Position numbers and translations under genes: made by a program. This document shows, one piece after another, positions 1-8,179 of a stretch of 64,000 bases of DNA. Positions within the stretch are counted from its first letter, which is position 1, and the number at the start of each line of letters is the position of its first letter. Source of the DNA: Cyanobium sp. CACIAM 14 (GTDB taxonomy: Bacteria > Cyanobacteriota > Cyanobacteriia > PCC-6307 > Cyanobiaceae). The notes beneath the pieces were generated by a model that did no database searches, was not told the DNA's origin, and saw only the letters and a list, made by a program, of their open reading frames with translations. The stretch is taken from positions 1 to 64,000 of the forward strand of contig JMRP01000010.1 in the NCBI GenBank assembly GCA_000708525.1, given 5' to 3'.

Positions 1-493
1 GCAGCACCCGGCCGAACCAGGCCTACTCCATGAAACCGGACGCCGAGCCGGTGTCGATCAACAGGTTGGGGCGAAAGCGCTCCACGGCGAAATCCAGCGA
101 CGGCTCCAGCCGCCGCAGCTCGACGAGGGTGGCGGTGCTGATGGCGTGGATCGGGCAGGCGTCGAAAAAGGTGCCCGCCGGCAGCACCAGCTCGTTCACC
201 ATGTTCTGGAACTCGCGCTCCTTCACATCCGGCCAGTACTGATCGAGGCTGGCCCCTTCCGGCGGCCAGTCGAGCAGGCTCACGCTGCGCCCCATCCAGA
301 CGCTGAGCCGTTCGTTCACATCCGAATCGCCGCTGCGCAGCTCCAGCGACTCTTCGTCGGCGGCGGCGTCTGCCGCCTGAATCGCCATCGGCGCCGAGGG
401 TGCCCCCGGCTGCGGCTCCGTCAGCAAACGGGCCCAGAATCCCAGCAACTCCTTCCATACCAGGGGATTCTTGGCGCCTGACACGTACGACAT
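1..493 (-). pseudogene. MOSC-domain protein fragment with in-frame stop
   Basis: The 156-residue reading frame ends at a TAG on positions 23-25. It carries the middle of a MOSC-domain protein (molybdenum-cofactor sulfurase C-terminal family): VSGAKNP near the start, then HAISTATL and RFRPNLLIDT. Reading the same frame past the TAG to the window edge gives AWFGRVL, which matches the usual MOSC continuation (E-x-x-W-x-G-R-x-L). The stop therefore looks like a point nonsense mutation inside the domain. The usual N-terminal MOSC beta-barrel region of roughly 60 residues is absent, because the frame begins where the opposite-strand antitoxin gene starts. The gene is thus cut at its 5' end, nonsense-mutated and open at the window edge. 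A functional product is unlikely. Confidence 0.75.
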
Positions 494-767
494 TGCCGAG
501 CATCTGCGAACACCGGAGGAGATGGCGGCCTACCTGGAAGCCTGCATCGAGGAGGCGGATGGAGATGCTGCCTTCATTGCCAAGGCCGTCCTCGCACGAG
601 CCCAGGGGATGACCCAGGTGGCCAGAGATTCAGGTCTTTCCAGGGAAAGCCTCGACAAGGCCTTGTCTGGAGAACGCAGCCCTAGCTTCGACACCATCCT
701 GAAGGTCGTCTCGGCCCTTGGCCTGAAGTTGATCGCAACTGTGAGAAGTGAAGCGGAGGTGTCTTGA
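471..767 (+). CDS. HigA-type addiction-module antidote protein (orphan)
   Basis: This 98-residue protein matches the putative addiction-module antidote family: AEHLRTPEEMAAYLEA at the N-terminus, then a helix-turn-helix (GMTQVARDSGLSRESL) followed by SFDTILKVVSALGLKL. In that family it normally follows a RelE/HigB-like toxin in one operon, neutralises the toxin and represses the promoter. Here no toxin gene lies upstream; the space is taken by the MOSC fragment, which overlaps it on the other strand. The start shown is a TTG and is the only one that keeps the family N-terminus. The segment IAKAVLARAQGM is about two residues shorter than the usual form, which may disturb a helix. It is probably a leftover antitoxin, expressed or not. 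Confidence 0.7.
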   Translation: MAPDTYDIAEHLRTPEEMAAYLEACIEEADGDAAFIAKAVLARAQGMTQVARDSGLSRESLDKALSGERSPSFDTILKVVSALGLKLIATVRSEAEVS

Positions 768-1000
768 GCTCTGCTCGCGATGTGTAGGTCCGCAAACGCA
801 GCCTGTGGAGATGCGACACCTTCGATCAAGCCCCTGGGGTGGACAGGCCGCCGTCGAGTCTGCTTCGATAGCAATAGCTTCTTGCCGGCCAGGGGCAGCG
901 TCATGCCGCAAAGAACCTGCTGGCACCAATTGCCTGGAATCTACCTTAAGACAAATGCAGACTCCATGGCAAAACTAATGCTACCAAAACATTTGTTCAA

Positions 1001-1453
1001 ATGACGATTGATTCTACTGGCAATCAGCCCAATCCGCATGAAAACCAGCGCTTGGGATACACAGAGCTTTGCGCGACATACCATAGGCTGAAGAATTTCC
1101 GTGCCAGTCTGCTTGGGCTGCTACCGCTCGCCACTGGCGCTGGAGTCTTTGCCACCTTAAAAGAAACGCCAACAGCGGCTCCAATCATCAGCCTATTTGG
1201 CTTTTCGTTTACATCTGGATTATTGATCTATGAAATTCATGGCTCTCTCTTGGTGAAGAGGTTAATTTACATTGGCGCAAAAGCAGAAGCAGAATTAGGG
1301 ATTGAATGGGGGCAGTTTACGAATAGACCGAAAGGAATCGGAGGAGACGCTGGAGCCTTGATTGCTGCGATCGCCATCTATGGCGCGGCCCTTATTCTCT
1401 GGAGTTGTCTTGCATTTTTCTATAATGGAAGCCTCGAGAAACCGTGTGGCTAG
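1001..1453 (+). CDS. AT-rich three-helix membrane protein, unknown
   Basis: This 150-residue protein has about three hydrophobic segments (near residues 35-52, 60-78 and 118-140) separated by polar loops. A conserved-looking stretch (YHRLKNFRAS, then GIEWGQF and RPKG) follows the general layout of small SLATT-like membrane proteins, some of which are proposed effectors in defence loci; that link is only a resemblance. Base composition is clearly more AT-rich than neighbouring genes and codon choice differs, which suggests recent horizontal arrival. About 230 bases without a gene precede it. I do not recognise the family with certainty. Confidence 0.55.
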   Translation: MTIDSTGNQPNPHENQRLGYTELCATYHRLKNFRASLLGLLPLATGAGVFATLKETPTAAPIISLFGFSFTSGLLIYEIHGSLLVKRLIYIGAKAEAELGIEWGQFTNRPKGIGGDAGALIAAIAIYGAALILWSCLAFFYNGSLEKPCG

Positions 1454-1532
1454 TCGGCCTGATCCAAAAACAAGGATTCCGTCAGCCTGGCATACCTGAG
1501 TGGGCCAGCGAGGATTCAGGGACGAGGATAAG

Positions 1533-1810
1533 ATGTTCCAAATGCCTCTGCAAAAGCAGCCTGCTGCAACTACCCTCGCTGACTCTGTTCCCTGGGGGAG
1601 CTTCCGGACATTGCTTCAGCAGGGCGATGTCAATGAGCGAAAACATTGCCGGGAGAAACGGATCGAAACGCTCATCCTGTCCAAGATGCTGGTGATGCAG
1701 CAGTTGTCCAACCTCAGTGATGAGGAGCTGGAAGTCCTGGATAAAGAGAGGCGAACGTTCGAAGAGTTCATCGGCCTTGGAGTGATGAACACGATTCCCG
1801 TCTCAACGAC
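1533..1810 (+). mobile_element. IS5-type transposase N-terminal fragment
   Basis: The reading frame encodes the first 90 or so residues of an IS5/IS1182-type transposase (DUF772 region): LADSVPWGSF, ERKHCREKRIETLIL, MLVMQQLSNLSDEEL and RTFEEFIGLGVMNTIP. The DDE catalytic domain is missing, because the frame runs directly into the GIDVGG start of a DUF429 gene at about 1810. No terminal inverted repeats were found around it. It is a dead insertion-sequence stub left after a deletion or recombination. Confidence 0.7.
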
Positions 1811-2316
1811 CATCGGCATCGATGTCGGCGGCAACTGCAAGGGGTTCCACGCCTTGGCCCTGCGCGGCGGCGCCTACGCCGGCCAGCTGGCCTGCCGGGA
1901 TGTTGTGGAGCTCAGCCACTGATGGCCCCTGCCGCTCGAGCCCCAGAGCCGTGGAACATCCCACAGACTACTACGGCTGGATGCTGCAGGGCGAGGCCCT
2001 CTACCGGGCGCTGGAGCCCAGCCACCCGCTGCTCGCCCGCCTGCCGATCGAACGCCCTGTCGGCTTCGAGACCTTTCCCCATGCCATCACCTGGCACCTG
2101 CGCGGCGGTCACGCCGCGGCCGCCCGCAAACGCAGCCAGCGCCGATCCCTGCTCGCGCTGGCGGGCATCGACCTCGGTCCGCTCACCAGCATCGATCGGA
2201 TCGACGCCGCCCTCTGCGCCCTCACGGCCCACCACGCCGCCAGCGGCGAAGACTGCCTGAGCTTCGGCGAGCCGGCCACCGGGCTGATCGTGGTGCCGAA
2301 GGGTCCTGCGGCCTGA
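1805..2316 (+). pseudogene. DUF429 family protein, internally deleted and frameshifted
   Basis: The N-terminal motif IGIDVGGNCKGFHALAL and ACRDVVEL (ending at a stop near 1922) are in one frame. HPTDYYGWMLQGEALY, FETFPHAITWHLRGG, KRSQRR, DAALCALTAHHA and EPATGLIVVP follow in another frame up to 2316. Together they cover the start and end of a DUF429 protein, a family of unknown function with an RNase-H-like look. Intact homologues have several tens of residues between these two blocks, so an internal deletion has removed them and shifted the frame. The 5' end is fused in frame to a transposase stub rather than carrying its own start. It is a decayed gene. Confidence 0.75.
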
Positions 2317-2390
2317 GGCACGCCGCAGGGTCTGGGCGATGGCTGGGTCCACATCCGGACTAAGGTGGTTGCAGATCGGCGAGGCGGAGG

Positions 2391-2642
2391 ATGCGCACTG
2401 TCAACGTTCACGAGGCCAAGACCCAGTTCTCCAGGCTCATCGACGCAGCCCATGCCGGTGAAACCATCCTGCTGGCCAAGGACGGCAGACCTTGGGCGCG
2501 GCTGATGCCATTGGAGGTCGATCAGCCCCGTCGCCAGCCGGGGGTGCTGCGGGGGCAACTGCAACTTCCGGCCACCGATGTGCTGCTGGCCCCCCTTCCC
2601 CCAGAAGAACTCGACGCCTTCGACGCGCCTCTCCCAGGCTGA
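2391..2642 (+). CDS. Phd/YefM-type antitoxin
   Basis: This 83-residue protein opens with VNVHEAKTQFSRLIDAA, GETILLAKDGRPWARL, the DNA-binding half of the Phd/YefM family, followed by a short toxin-binding tail ending ELDAFDAPLPG. It pairs with the PIN-domain toxin that starts within its stop codon (TGATG overlap), so the two are translationally coupled. Proteins of this kind block the toxin and repress their own operon. The pair looks intact. Confidence 0.88.
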   Translation: MRTVNVHEAKTQFSRLIDAAHAGETILLAKDGRPWARLMPLEVDQPRRQPGVLRGQLQLPATDVLLAPLPPEELDAFDAPLPG

Positions 2643-3034
2643 TGGCCGCCACCCTCCTGCTGGACACCCATGCCCTGCTCTGGTGGCTGGCGGAGCCGGA
2701 GAAGCTCTCCCGCCGTGCCCGGTCGGCCATCCACGATCCAGCGGCCGACATCTTCGTGAGCGCCGCCTCCGGTTGGGAGCTGGCCACGAAATCCCGCCTC
2801 GGCAAGCTTCCCGGTGCCGAGGCGCTGCTGAGGGATCTGCCTTCACTGCTGCACCAGCAGGGGTTTCGGCCGCTCCCCGTTCAGTTGCACCACGGCATCC
2901 ACGCCGGCAGCTACACCCAGCCCCATCGCGATCCCTTCGATCGGCTGCTGGCCGCCCAGGCTGAGCTGGAGGGTCTCCAGCTGGTGAGCGTTGATCCCGC
3001 GCTGGCCGCCTTCCCCTGCCGCCTGCTCTGGTGA
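2642..3034 (+). CDS. VapC-type PIN-domain toxin
   Basis: This 130-residue PIN-domain protein is close to the subfamily typified by Sll0205 of cyanobacteria. All four acidic positions expected for the metal-dependent RNase site are present: LLLDTHALLWW (residue 8), SGWELATK, HRDPFDRLLAAQA and LVSVDPAL. The ATG overlaps the antitoxin stop by one base, so this start is preferred over longer upstream frames. Family members cleave RNA, often tRNA, when freed from the antitoxin. Nothing is missing, so it is probably functional. Confidence 0.88.
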   Translation: MAATLLLDTHALLWWLAEPEKLSRRARSAIHDPAADIFVSAASGWELATKSRLGKLPGAEALLRDLPSLLHQQGFRPLPVQLHHGIHAGSYTQPHRDPFDRLLAAQAELEGLQLVSVDPALAAFPCRLLW

Positions 3035-3068
3035 ACGGGGTGCGATGAGCACCCTGGCCAGAAGCTCC

Positions 3069-3100
3069 TTGACTCTCCAGCCAGGGGGAGACCCTACGTT
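3069..3100 (+). promoter_or_regulatory. MerR-type promoter with overlong spacer
   Basis: A TTGACT hexamer (3069-3074) and TACGTT (3095-3100) are separated by 20 bases, and a dyad TCTCC / GGAGA (3074-3078 and 3087-3091) sits within that spacer. Overlong 19-20 base spacers with a central dyad are the hallmark of promoters controlled by MerR-family metal sensors such as CueR. The next gene, a CopM-like copper-binding protein, begins 34 bases downstream. The assignment is inferred from layout. Confidence 0.45.
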
Positions 3101-3133
3101 GAGCGTCACCTCCTGTGGCGCCCCCCTGTCTCC

Positions 3134-3865
3134 ATGCCCTCCCCCCTCCGAGCCCTGCTGATCGGGCTGGCTGCCTCGCTCGCCCTGGCCGCCCCTTCCC
3201 TGGCCCAGGCCTCCCCCGTACTGGCCCAGAAGCCCGACGCTATGGAGCACCGGGAACCTCACGATCACGGCGCTCACGGCGGCGGCGGGGCTGCCGTGAC
3301 GGCGGGGCACACCCACGACCTGGGCCCCGCCGGCGCCACCTACGATCTGCGCTTCATCGACGGGATGGTGCAGCACCACACCGGGGCGCTGCGCATGAGC
3401 GAGTTCGTGTTCGGCATCGGCCAGCCCGGGGTGGGGGCCCTGGCCCGAAGGATCTGGCGCGATCAGGCCGACGAGATCCGGGCGATGGGGCTGTGGCGCA
3501 AGGCCTGGTACCCCCAGGCTCCCGTCTACCCGGTGGTCCTGGCCCCGGGCGGCGACCCGGACAGTCTCTCGGGCCTCCGGCGCATGAGCCCGGCCCAGAT
3601 CGCGGGGATGCGGATGACGGGCGAAGCTCCCACTCCGTCGAACCGGGTGGTGTGGTTCCTCGAGGGCATGCTCCACCACCACGGCGGGGCGCTGATCATG
3701 GCCCACGACGCCCTGGCCAAGAGCACCAATCCCACGATCCGGCGCTTCGCGCGGCAGGTGATCGTGGCCCAGCGGGCCGAGATCATCGAACTGCGCCGGA
3801 TGCTGGCGCTGGAGGGTCTGCACAAGCCGGAGTACAGCCGCTACGACAGCCTGTTCGCCCTCTGA
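3134..3865 (+). CDS. DUF305 periplasmic metal-binding protein (CopM-like)
   Basis: The first 25 or so residues form a signal peptide (hydrophobic run, then LAQASP). A His-rich linker (HREPHDHGAHGG, GHTHD) follows, then two related DUF305 half-domains: FIDGMVQHHTGALRMSEF and FLEGMLHHHGGALIMAHDAL. DUF305 proteins include Synechocystis CopM, which binds copper in the periplasm and medium and protects against excess copper. Closely spaced His and Met residues in both halves fit that role. The gene stands alone behind a MerR-type promoter, suggesting metal-responsive expression. The exact metal is inferred. Confidence 0.8.
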   Translation: MPSPLRALLIGLAASLALAAPSLAQASPVLAQKPDAMEHREPHDHGAHGGGGAAVTAGHTHDLGPAGATYDLRFIDGMVQHHTGALRMSEFVFGIGQPGVGALARRIWRDQADEIRAMGLWRKAWYPQAPVYPVVLAPGGDPDSLSGLRRMSPAQIAGMRMTGEAPTPSNRVVWFLEGMLHHHGGALIMAHDALAKSTNPTIRRFARQVIVAQRAEIIELRRMLALEGLHKPEYSRYDSLFAL

Positions 3866-4010
3866 GGAGGGAACTCTGAGAAGACCCTGCGCAGGGGCGG
3901 ACAACCGAAACCGTGCCCTTGCTCACCTGACGCTGTCGCCGCTGAACACCCATCGCGGTTCTCACCCGTCAGGATCACGCCCTCGTTCGGCACCGTTGAG
4001 ACGCATTCCA

Positions 4011-5576
4011 ATGCGCAGCAGTCCCACCGCCCGCGCCCTCCTGCTCCTGGCGGTTCTGGCACCGGCCGCCGCCCTGGCCGGCGAGCCCGATCTCGATGCC
4101 ATCCGGCGTTACGCCACACCGGCAGCCGGCAAGGAGCAGGTCACCAGCCTCAGCCAGTTCAGCGACATCAAGCCCACCGACTGGGCCTACCAGGCGCTCA
4201 CGGGCCTGGTGGAGCGCTACGGCTGTGTGGCCGGCTACCCCAACGGCAGCTTCGCTGGCAGCCAGGCCATGACCCGCTATGAAGCGGCGGCCCTGCTGAA
4301 CGCCTGCCTCGACCGCATCACCGAGGTGACCGACGAACTCAGGCGCCTGATGGCCGAGTTCGAGAAGGAACTGGCCGTGCTGCGCGGCCGCGTGGATGGC
4401 CTGGAGGCGAGGGTGGGTGAGCTGGAGGCCACCCGGTTCTCCACCACCACCAAGCTGAAGGGCAAGGCCACCTTCGTGGTGGGCGCGAACGCCTTCGGTG
4501 GCAGTGACGGCGCGAACGTTGCCCTGGCCAGGGCCACCGTGGGGGCCACCACCTTCAACTACGACCTGCAGCTGAACCTCGACACCAGCTTCAGCAGCAA
4601 GGATCTGCTGCGCACGGTGTTGCGGGGCGCCAACTTCGCCCGTTCGGCCTTCGGCGGCGCCGGACCCACCGGAAGCCTCTCCACCCTGGATATCGCCTTC
4701 GAAGAACCCGCTGGCCCCAACGTGGTGGGCATCGACCGCCTCTTCTACCAGTTCCCGATCGGCGGCTCGTTCACCGCCACCCTCGGCGGCCGTGTCGAGC
4801 AGGACGACCTGCTGGCGATCGTGCCCAGCGTCTACCCCGCCGACTCGATCCTGAACCTGTTCACCCTCAACGGCGCACCGGGGGCTTACAACAAGACCCT
4901 CGGATCCGGTGGGGCTCTCTGGTGGAAACAGGACGGGTGGGCCGTGAGCGCCGCCTACGTGGCCCAGAACGGAAACATCGGCAACCCCGCGCTCGGTGGC
5001 ATCGCCACCAACGCCTCCGCAGCCACCGGCTCGGTGCAGATCGGCTACGCCAAGGAGCAGTGGGCCCTGGCGGCCATCTATTCCTATGTGCAGTCGGGGG
5101 TGGCGGTTCCAGACACCACGCCGCTCGCCGGCGTCGCCTTCACCAACCCTGCCAGCCGCACCAACGCCTTTGGCATCAGTGGCTACTGGCAGCCCGCCAG
5201 CGCTGGCTGGTTGCCCTCGATCAGCGTCGGCTGGGGGATCAACAGCACCCGGTACTCCGTTGCCCAGGCGACCGGCACCACCCCGAGCACCAGCCAATCT
5301 TGGCAGGTGGGGCTGCAGTGGAGCGACTTGTTCGTCAAGGGCAATCAGCTGGGCCTGGCAGTCGGTCAGCCGGTGTTCACGACGGGCCTCAACGGTGGCG
5401 GCACGCCGGCCGACGGCAACTTCGTCTGGGAGGGCTGGTACAAGGTCCAGGTGAGTGATCACATCACGGTCACTCCAGCCTTCTTCTACCTCAGCCGGCC
5501 GCTGGGGCAGAGCACAACTCCTGGCACCAGCTTCCACCAGCTGGGGGGATTGATCAAGACCAGCTTCAACTTCTAG
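4011..5576 (+). CDS. SLH-domain OprB-type outer-membrane porin
   Basis: This protein of about 521 residues starts with a signal peptide (ALLLLAVLAPAAALAG), has one SLH domain (FSDIKPTDWAYQAL, GYPNGSF, MTRYEAAALLNACLDRI), a coiled coil (about residues 105-145) and a long OprB-type beta-barrel ending in the aromatic KTSFNF expected of outer-membrane proteins. The SLH domain attaches to the cell wall, and the barrel passes small solutes. This class is the major porin family of cyanobacteria, sometimes called iron-uptake porins. An ATG at 4011 is preferred over the TTG 15 bases earlier, as it starts directly on the signal sequence. A degraded copy lies about 0.6 kb downstream. Confidence 0.92.
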   Translation: MRSSPTARALLLLAVLAPAAALAGEPDLDAIRRYATPAAGKEQVTSLSQFSDIKPTDWAYQALTGLVERYGCVAGYPNGSFAGSQAMTRYEAAALLNACLDRITEVTDELRRLMAEFEKELAVLRGRVDGLEARVGELEATRFSTTTKLKGKATFVVGANAFGGSDGANVALARATVGATTFNYDLQLNLDTSFSSKDLLRTVLRGANFARSAFGGAGPTGSLSTLDIAFEEPAGPNVVGIDRLFYQFPIGGSFTATLGGRVEQDDLLAIVPSVYPADSILNLFTLNGAPGAYNKTLGSGGALWWKQDGWAVSAAYVAQNGNIGNPALGGIATNASAATGSVQIGYAKEQWALAAIYSYVQSGVAVPDTTPLAGVAFTNPASRTNAFGISGYWQPASAGWLPSISVGWGINSTRYSVAQATGTTPSTSQSWQVGLQWSDLFVKGNQLGLAVGQPVFTTGLNGGGTPADGNFVWEGWYKVQVSDHITVTPAFFYLSRPLGQSTTPGTSFHQLGGLIKTSFNF

Positions 5577-5999
5577 CGGATCGGAGACAGCTGCCCGAAG
5601 GCCCATGGCCGCACACGGAACCCAAGCACACCAGGCAGCGGCCCCCTCCGCAAGGCCGAGGCGCTCTCAGCCCTGGAGGCGAAGGACCTGCTCTTCCTGT
5701 CCGTCGCCATCGACGAGAAATTGGTAATGGGATCGGCTTCTCGCTGGATGCCAGCGGCCAGGTGCGGATCCACCAGCGCGGCAACGGTCTGCAGGCTCCC
5801 ATCGGCGGCCCAGCGGCCTCGCGAAAGAAGTAGGAAGCCACCGGAAGGGCTTGACGGCCCCGGCGAGCATCCCTTGCTCACACCCCTACGAGGCCTGGAG
5901 ATCTGCAGGAGCTGCCGGAACGTGACGCAGTCCCTCGAACGCTCTGCCCAGCTCCCTCCACCGGCCTCCCAACCGCTGGGACACGCCAGGGCCTGGCGA
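5577..5999. other. Intergenic stretch without a convincing gene
   Basis: This stretch separates the intact porin from the decayed one. Positions 5655-5832 can be read as AEALSALEAKDLLFLSVAIDE followed in another frame by GNGIGFSLDASGQVRIHQ, which looks like a small protein broken by a frameshift. I cannot assign it to a family, and its reality is uncertain. No terminator or RNA is evident. Confidence 0.3.
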
Positions 6000-6157
6000 T
6001 CAGCTGTCCCCACGAACCCGCCGGCCGGCCACGAACCAGACGGTGGCCTGGGCCGAGGTGAGCCAGTAAGCCCTCCAGCGGCGCGGATAGCGGTAACCGG
6101 CCCCCAGACCAGGGACCACATTCACCACCACCGCCACCCACCCGGCGGAGGCGGCCC
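6000..6157 (-). pseudogene. Remnant of small membrane protein (paralogue of 37632-37928)
   Basis: On the minus strand the frame reads SAGWVAVVVNVVPGLGAGY, RRWRAYWLTSAQATVWFVAG and then RRVRGDS before the stop. The intact gene at 37632-37928 has the same blocks in the same order but with about 40 residues between FVAG and KRVRGNG. This copy has therefore lost its N-terminal few residues and an internal stretch covering the last membrane helices. Its 5' end abuts the porin fragment at about 6157. It is a clear gene remnant. Confidence 0.75.
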
Positions 6158-7082
6158 CACCGGCTCCCTCTCCACCCTGGAGGTGGCCTTCCAGGAGGAG
6201 TGCAATCCCGGCCTCGACTGCACCAACGCGGTGGGCATCGACAAGCTCCTCTACCAGTTCCCCCTCGGCGGCGGCTTCACCGCCACGGTGGGCGGGCGCG
6301 TCGGCCAGGACGACATGCTGGCCCTCTGGCCCAGCGCCTATCCGGCCGACACGATCCTCGATCTGTTCACCCTCAGCGGAGCGCCGGCGGCCTACAACAA
6401 GAATCAGGGGCCGGGCGCCGGGCTCTGGTGGCGGCAGGGGGGTTTCAGCATCAGCGCCAACGACGTGGCCGCCAACGGCGCCGTGGGGGATCCCTCGCTC
6501 GGGGGAATCGGCACCAGATCTTCCGCGGGCACCGGCACGGTCCAGGTCGGCTACGCGAAGGAACGCTGGGGACTCGCCGCCATCTACTCCCGCCTGCAGT
6601 CGGACGTGGACGTGCCGGGCGCCACCCCGTTCACCACGCTCGCCTACCAGGACAACCCCGACAGCCGCACCGACGCCTTCGGCCTGAGCGGCTTCTGGCG
6701 ACCGGCCGCCGCCGGCTGGTTCCCATCGATCAGCGCCGGCTGGGGCATCGACGGCACCTCCTACGGGACACCCCAGGCTCCCGGGGCCCTGCGCACCAGC
6801 CAGTCCTGGATGGTGGGCCTGCAGTGGAACGACGCCTTCGTGAAAGGGAATGCCCTCGGCATGGCGGTGGGCCAGCCCAGCTTCGCCACCGCCCTCACAG
6901 GCGGCCAGACGCCCCAGGACGGCACCTTCGCCTGGGAGTGGTGGTACAAGCTCCAGCTCAGCGACCACATCAGCGTCACCCCGGCCCTCTTCTATCTGAG
7001 CCGGCCCCTCGGCCAGGACACCGCCCCCGGCACGAGCTTGCGCCAGCTGGGTGGCCTGGTGAAGACCTCGTTCCACTTCTGA
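6150..7082 (+). pseudogene. 5'-truncated copy of SLH/OprB porin
   Basis: From about 6150 the frame carries the porin barrel only: GPTGSLSTLEVAF, VGIDKLLYQFPLGGGF, then nearly every downstream barrel block of the intact upstream porin, ending KTSFHF. The signal peptide, SLH domain, coiled coil and first strands (about 215 residues) are absent; the sequence before 6150 belongs to a different gene remnant on the other strand. Codons further upstream in this frame do not resemble porin. Without export signals it cannot be a working porin. The barrel is diverged from the neighbour, so it is an old tandem duplicate rather than a recent copy. Confidence 0.85.
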
Positions 7083-7450
7083 GGCGGATCCTGTCCTGAT
7101 GCGGATCCTGCGCTGAACTACCCCCGGATGGGGATAGGAACGGGAACAGGCGCTTCGTATCTTGATTTCAAGACACAGGACCTCTCACATGGTCAACGCG
7201 CCGGACAACGGAGCCACCAACAGCCGGGGCCCAGGGGGGCGCGCCGAAGACATGGCGCGTCCGCCGACCTGTCTCGGCCGCACCTGCATGAAATGGACCC
7301 GCGACGGGGAGCTCTCCGACCTCGATGTCCAGCTGGTCCGGCAGCGCCTGATCGCGGCCGACGCCGAGGCGGCCGGCCTGCTGAGGTGAGCCCGGGTCGG
7401 GGCGGATGATGAACATCGGGTTGGCCCGCTGGGCCGCGGGGGTGGTCGCC
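7083..7450 (+). other. Upstream region of LuxR-type gene, possible small ORF
   Basis: An ATG at 7189 opens a 66-codon frame ending at 7389 whose C-terminus (ELSDLDVQLVRQRLIAADAE) looks protein-like, but I recognise no family and the N-terminal part has low complexity. A perfect palindrome lies at 7160-7173. Nothing else is visible. Confidence 0.25.
7160..7173. promoter_or_regulatory. Palindrome TCTTGA-TT-TCAAGA
   Basis: This is a perfect 6-base inverted repeat with a 2-base spacer in the region upstream of the LuxR-type regulator gene. It could be an operator, perhaps for autoregulation. No -10/-35 pair is clear, so the role is a guess. Confidence 0.3.
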
Positions 7451-8179
7451 ATGGATCTCACGCCGTTCCTCGAGAACCTGCGTGGCAACACCATCGACGA
7501 GGTGCTGGTGTCGGTGGCGGTGAAGGGCAAGGTGGCCATCGCCATGAAGGGCCGTTTCCTGCTGCGGGCCATCTGCGAGAGCATCAGCGACCGCAGCCTG
7601 ATCGGCTGCGCCATCACCGATGAGGCCACCTGCCTCGCCTATCTGCGGCGGGAGCCCTACGAACTGCTGTTCTGCACCGATCATCTGGAGGGGGGCAACG
7701 GCTTCGCGCTGACGCGCAAGGCCAAGGCACTGCAGCCCGGTCTGAAGGTGGTGATGCTCGCCCTCGGGGATGTGATTCCCGCGGAATACGAACACGCCCC
7801 CTGGCTCGAGGCGGTGGTCGCCGAAGCCGACATAGTCGATGACCGCCGGCCCCTGCAGGCCGCCGTGATCGCGGTGATGGGCCATCACTCCTACCGCAGC
7901 CCGTCGCTGCGCTCCGGCAAGCTCCCCTACCTCAGCTGCCCGCGGCTGACGCCCAGGGAATACGAGGTGCTGGATCTGCTGGCCAGCGGGCTGAGCGACC
8001 GGGAGATCGCCCAGAAACTGGTGGTGAGCGATCAGACGGCCCGCACCTACACCAAGCGCCTGCTGCAGACCCTCAACGTCAACAACCGCCTGCAGGCCGT
8101 GCTCAAGGGCGTCCGCTGCGGCATGGTGCAGCTGGGACCCTCCTACGGCGGCGAAGGGACCTCGCCGGTGGAGTCCTGA
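7451..8179 (+). CDS. LuxR-type transcriptional regulator with receiver-like N-terminus
   Basis: This protein of about 242 residues has a C-terminal LuxR/GerE helix-turn-helix (LTPREYEVLDLLASGLSDREIAQKL, then TARTYTKRLLQTLNVNNRLQAV). The N-terminal 150 residues (LIGCAITDEATCLAYLRREPYELLFCTDHLEGGNGF, LTRKAKALQPGLKVVMLALGD) have the alternating pattern of a receiver domain. A TD pair stands where the phospho-acceptor Asp would be. Such proteins bind DNA as dimers in response to phosphorylation or other inputs. The ATG at 7451 was chosen; another lies 45 bases earlier. Its 3' end overlaps the convergent permease gene by 37 bases. Confidence 0.78.
   Translation: MDLTPFLENLRGNTIDEVLVSVAVKGKVAIAMKGRFLLRAICESISDRSLIGCAITDEATCLAYLRREPYELLFCTDHLEGGNGFALTRKAKALQPGLKVVMLALGDVIPAEYEHAPWLEAVVAEADIVDDRRPLQAAVIAVMGHHSYRSPSLRSGKLPYLSCPRLTPREYEVLDLLASGLSDREIAQKLVVSDQTARTYTKRLLQTLNVNNRLQAVLKGVRCGMVQLGPSYGGEGTSPVES

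Noticed and set aside
3975-5606. A minus-strand open frame of 543 codons under the porin gene
   Set aside because: It is antisense to a gene with clear signal peptide, SLH and barrel motifs. Its own sequence is low-complexity and resembles the shadow frames under other GC-rich genes here.
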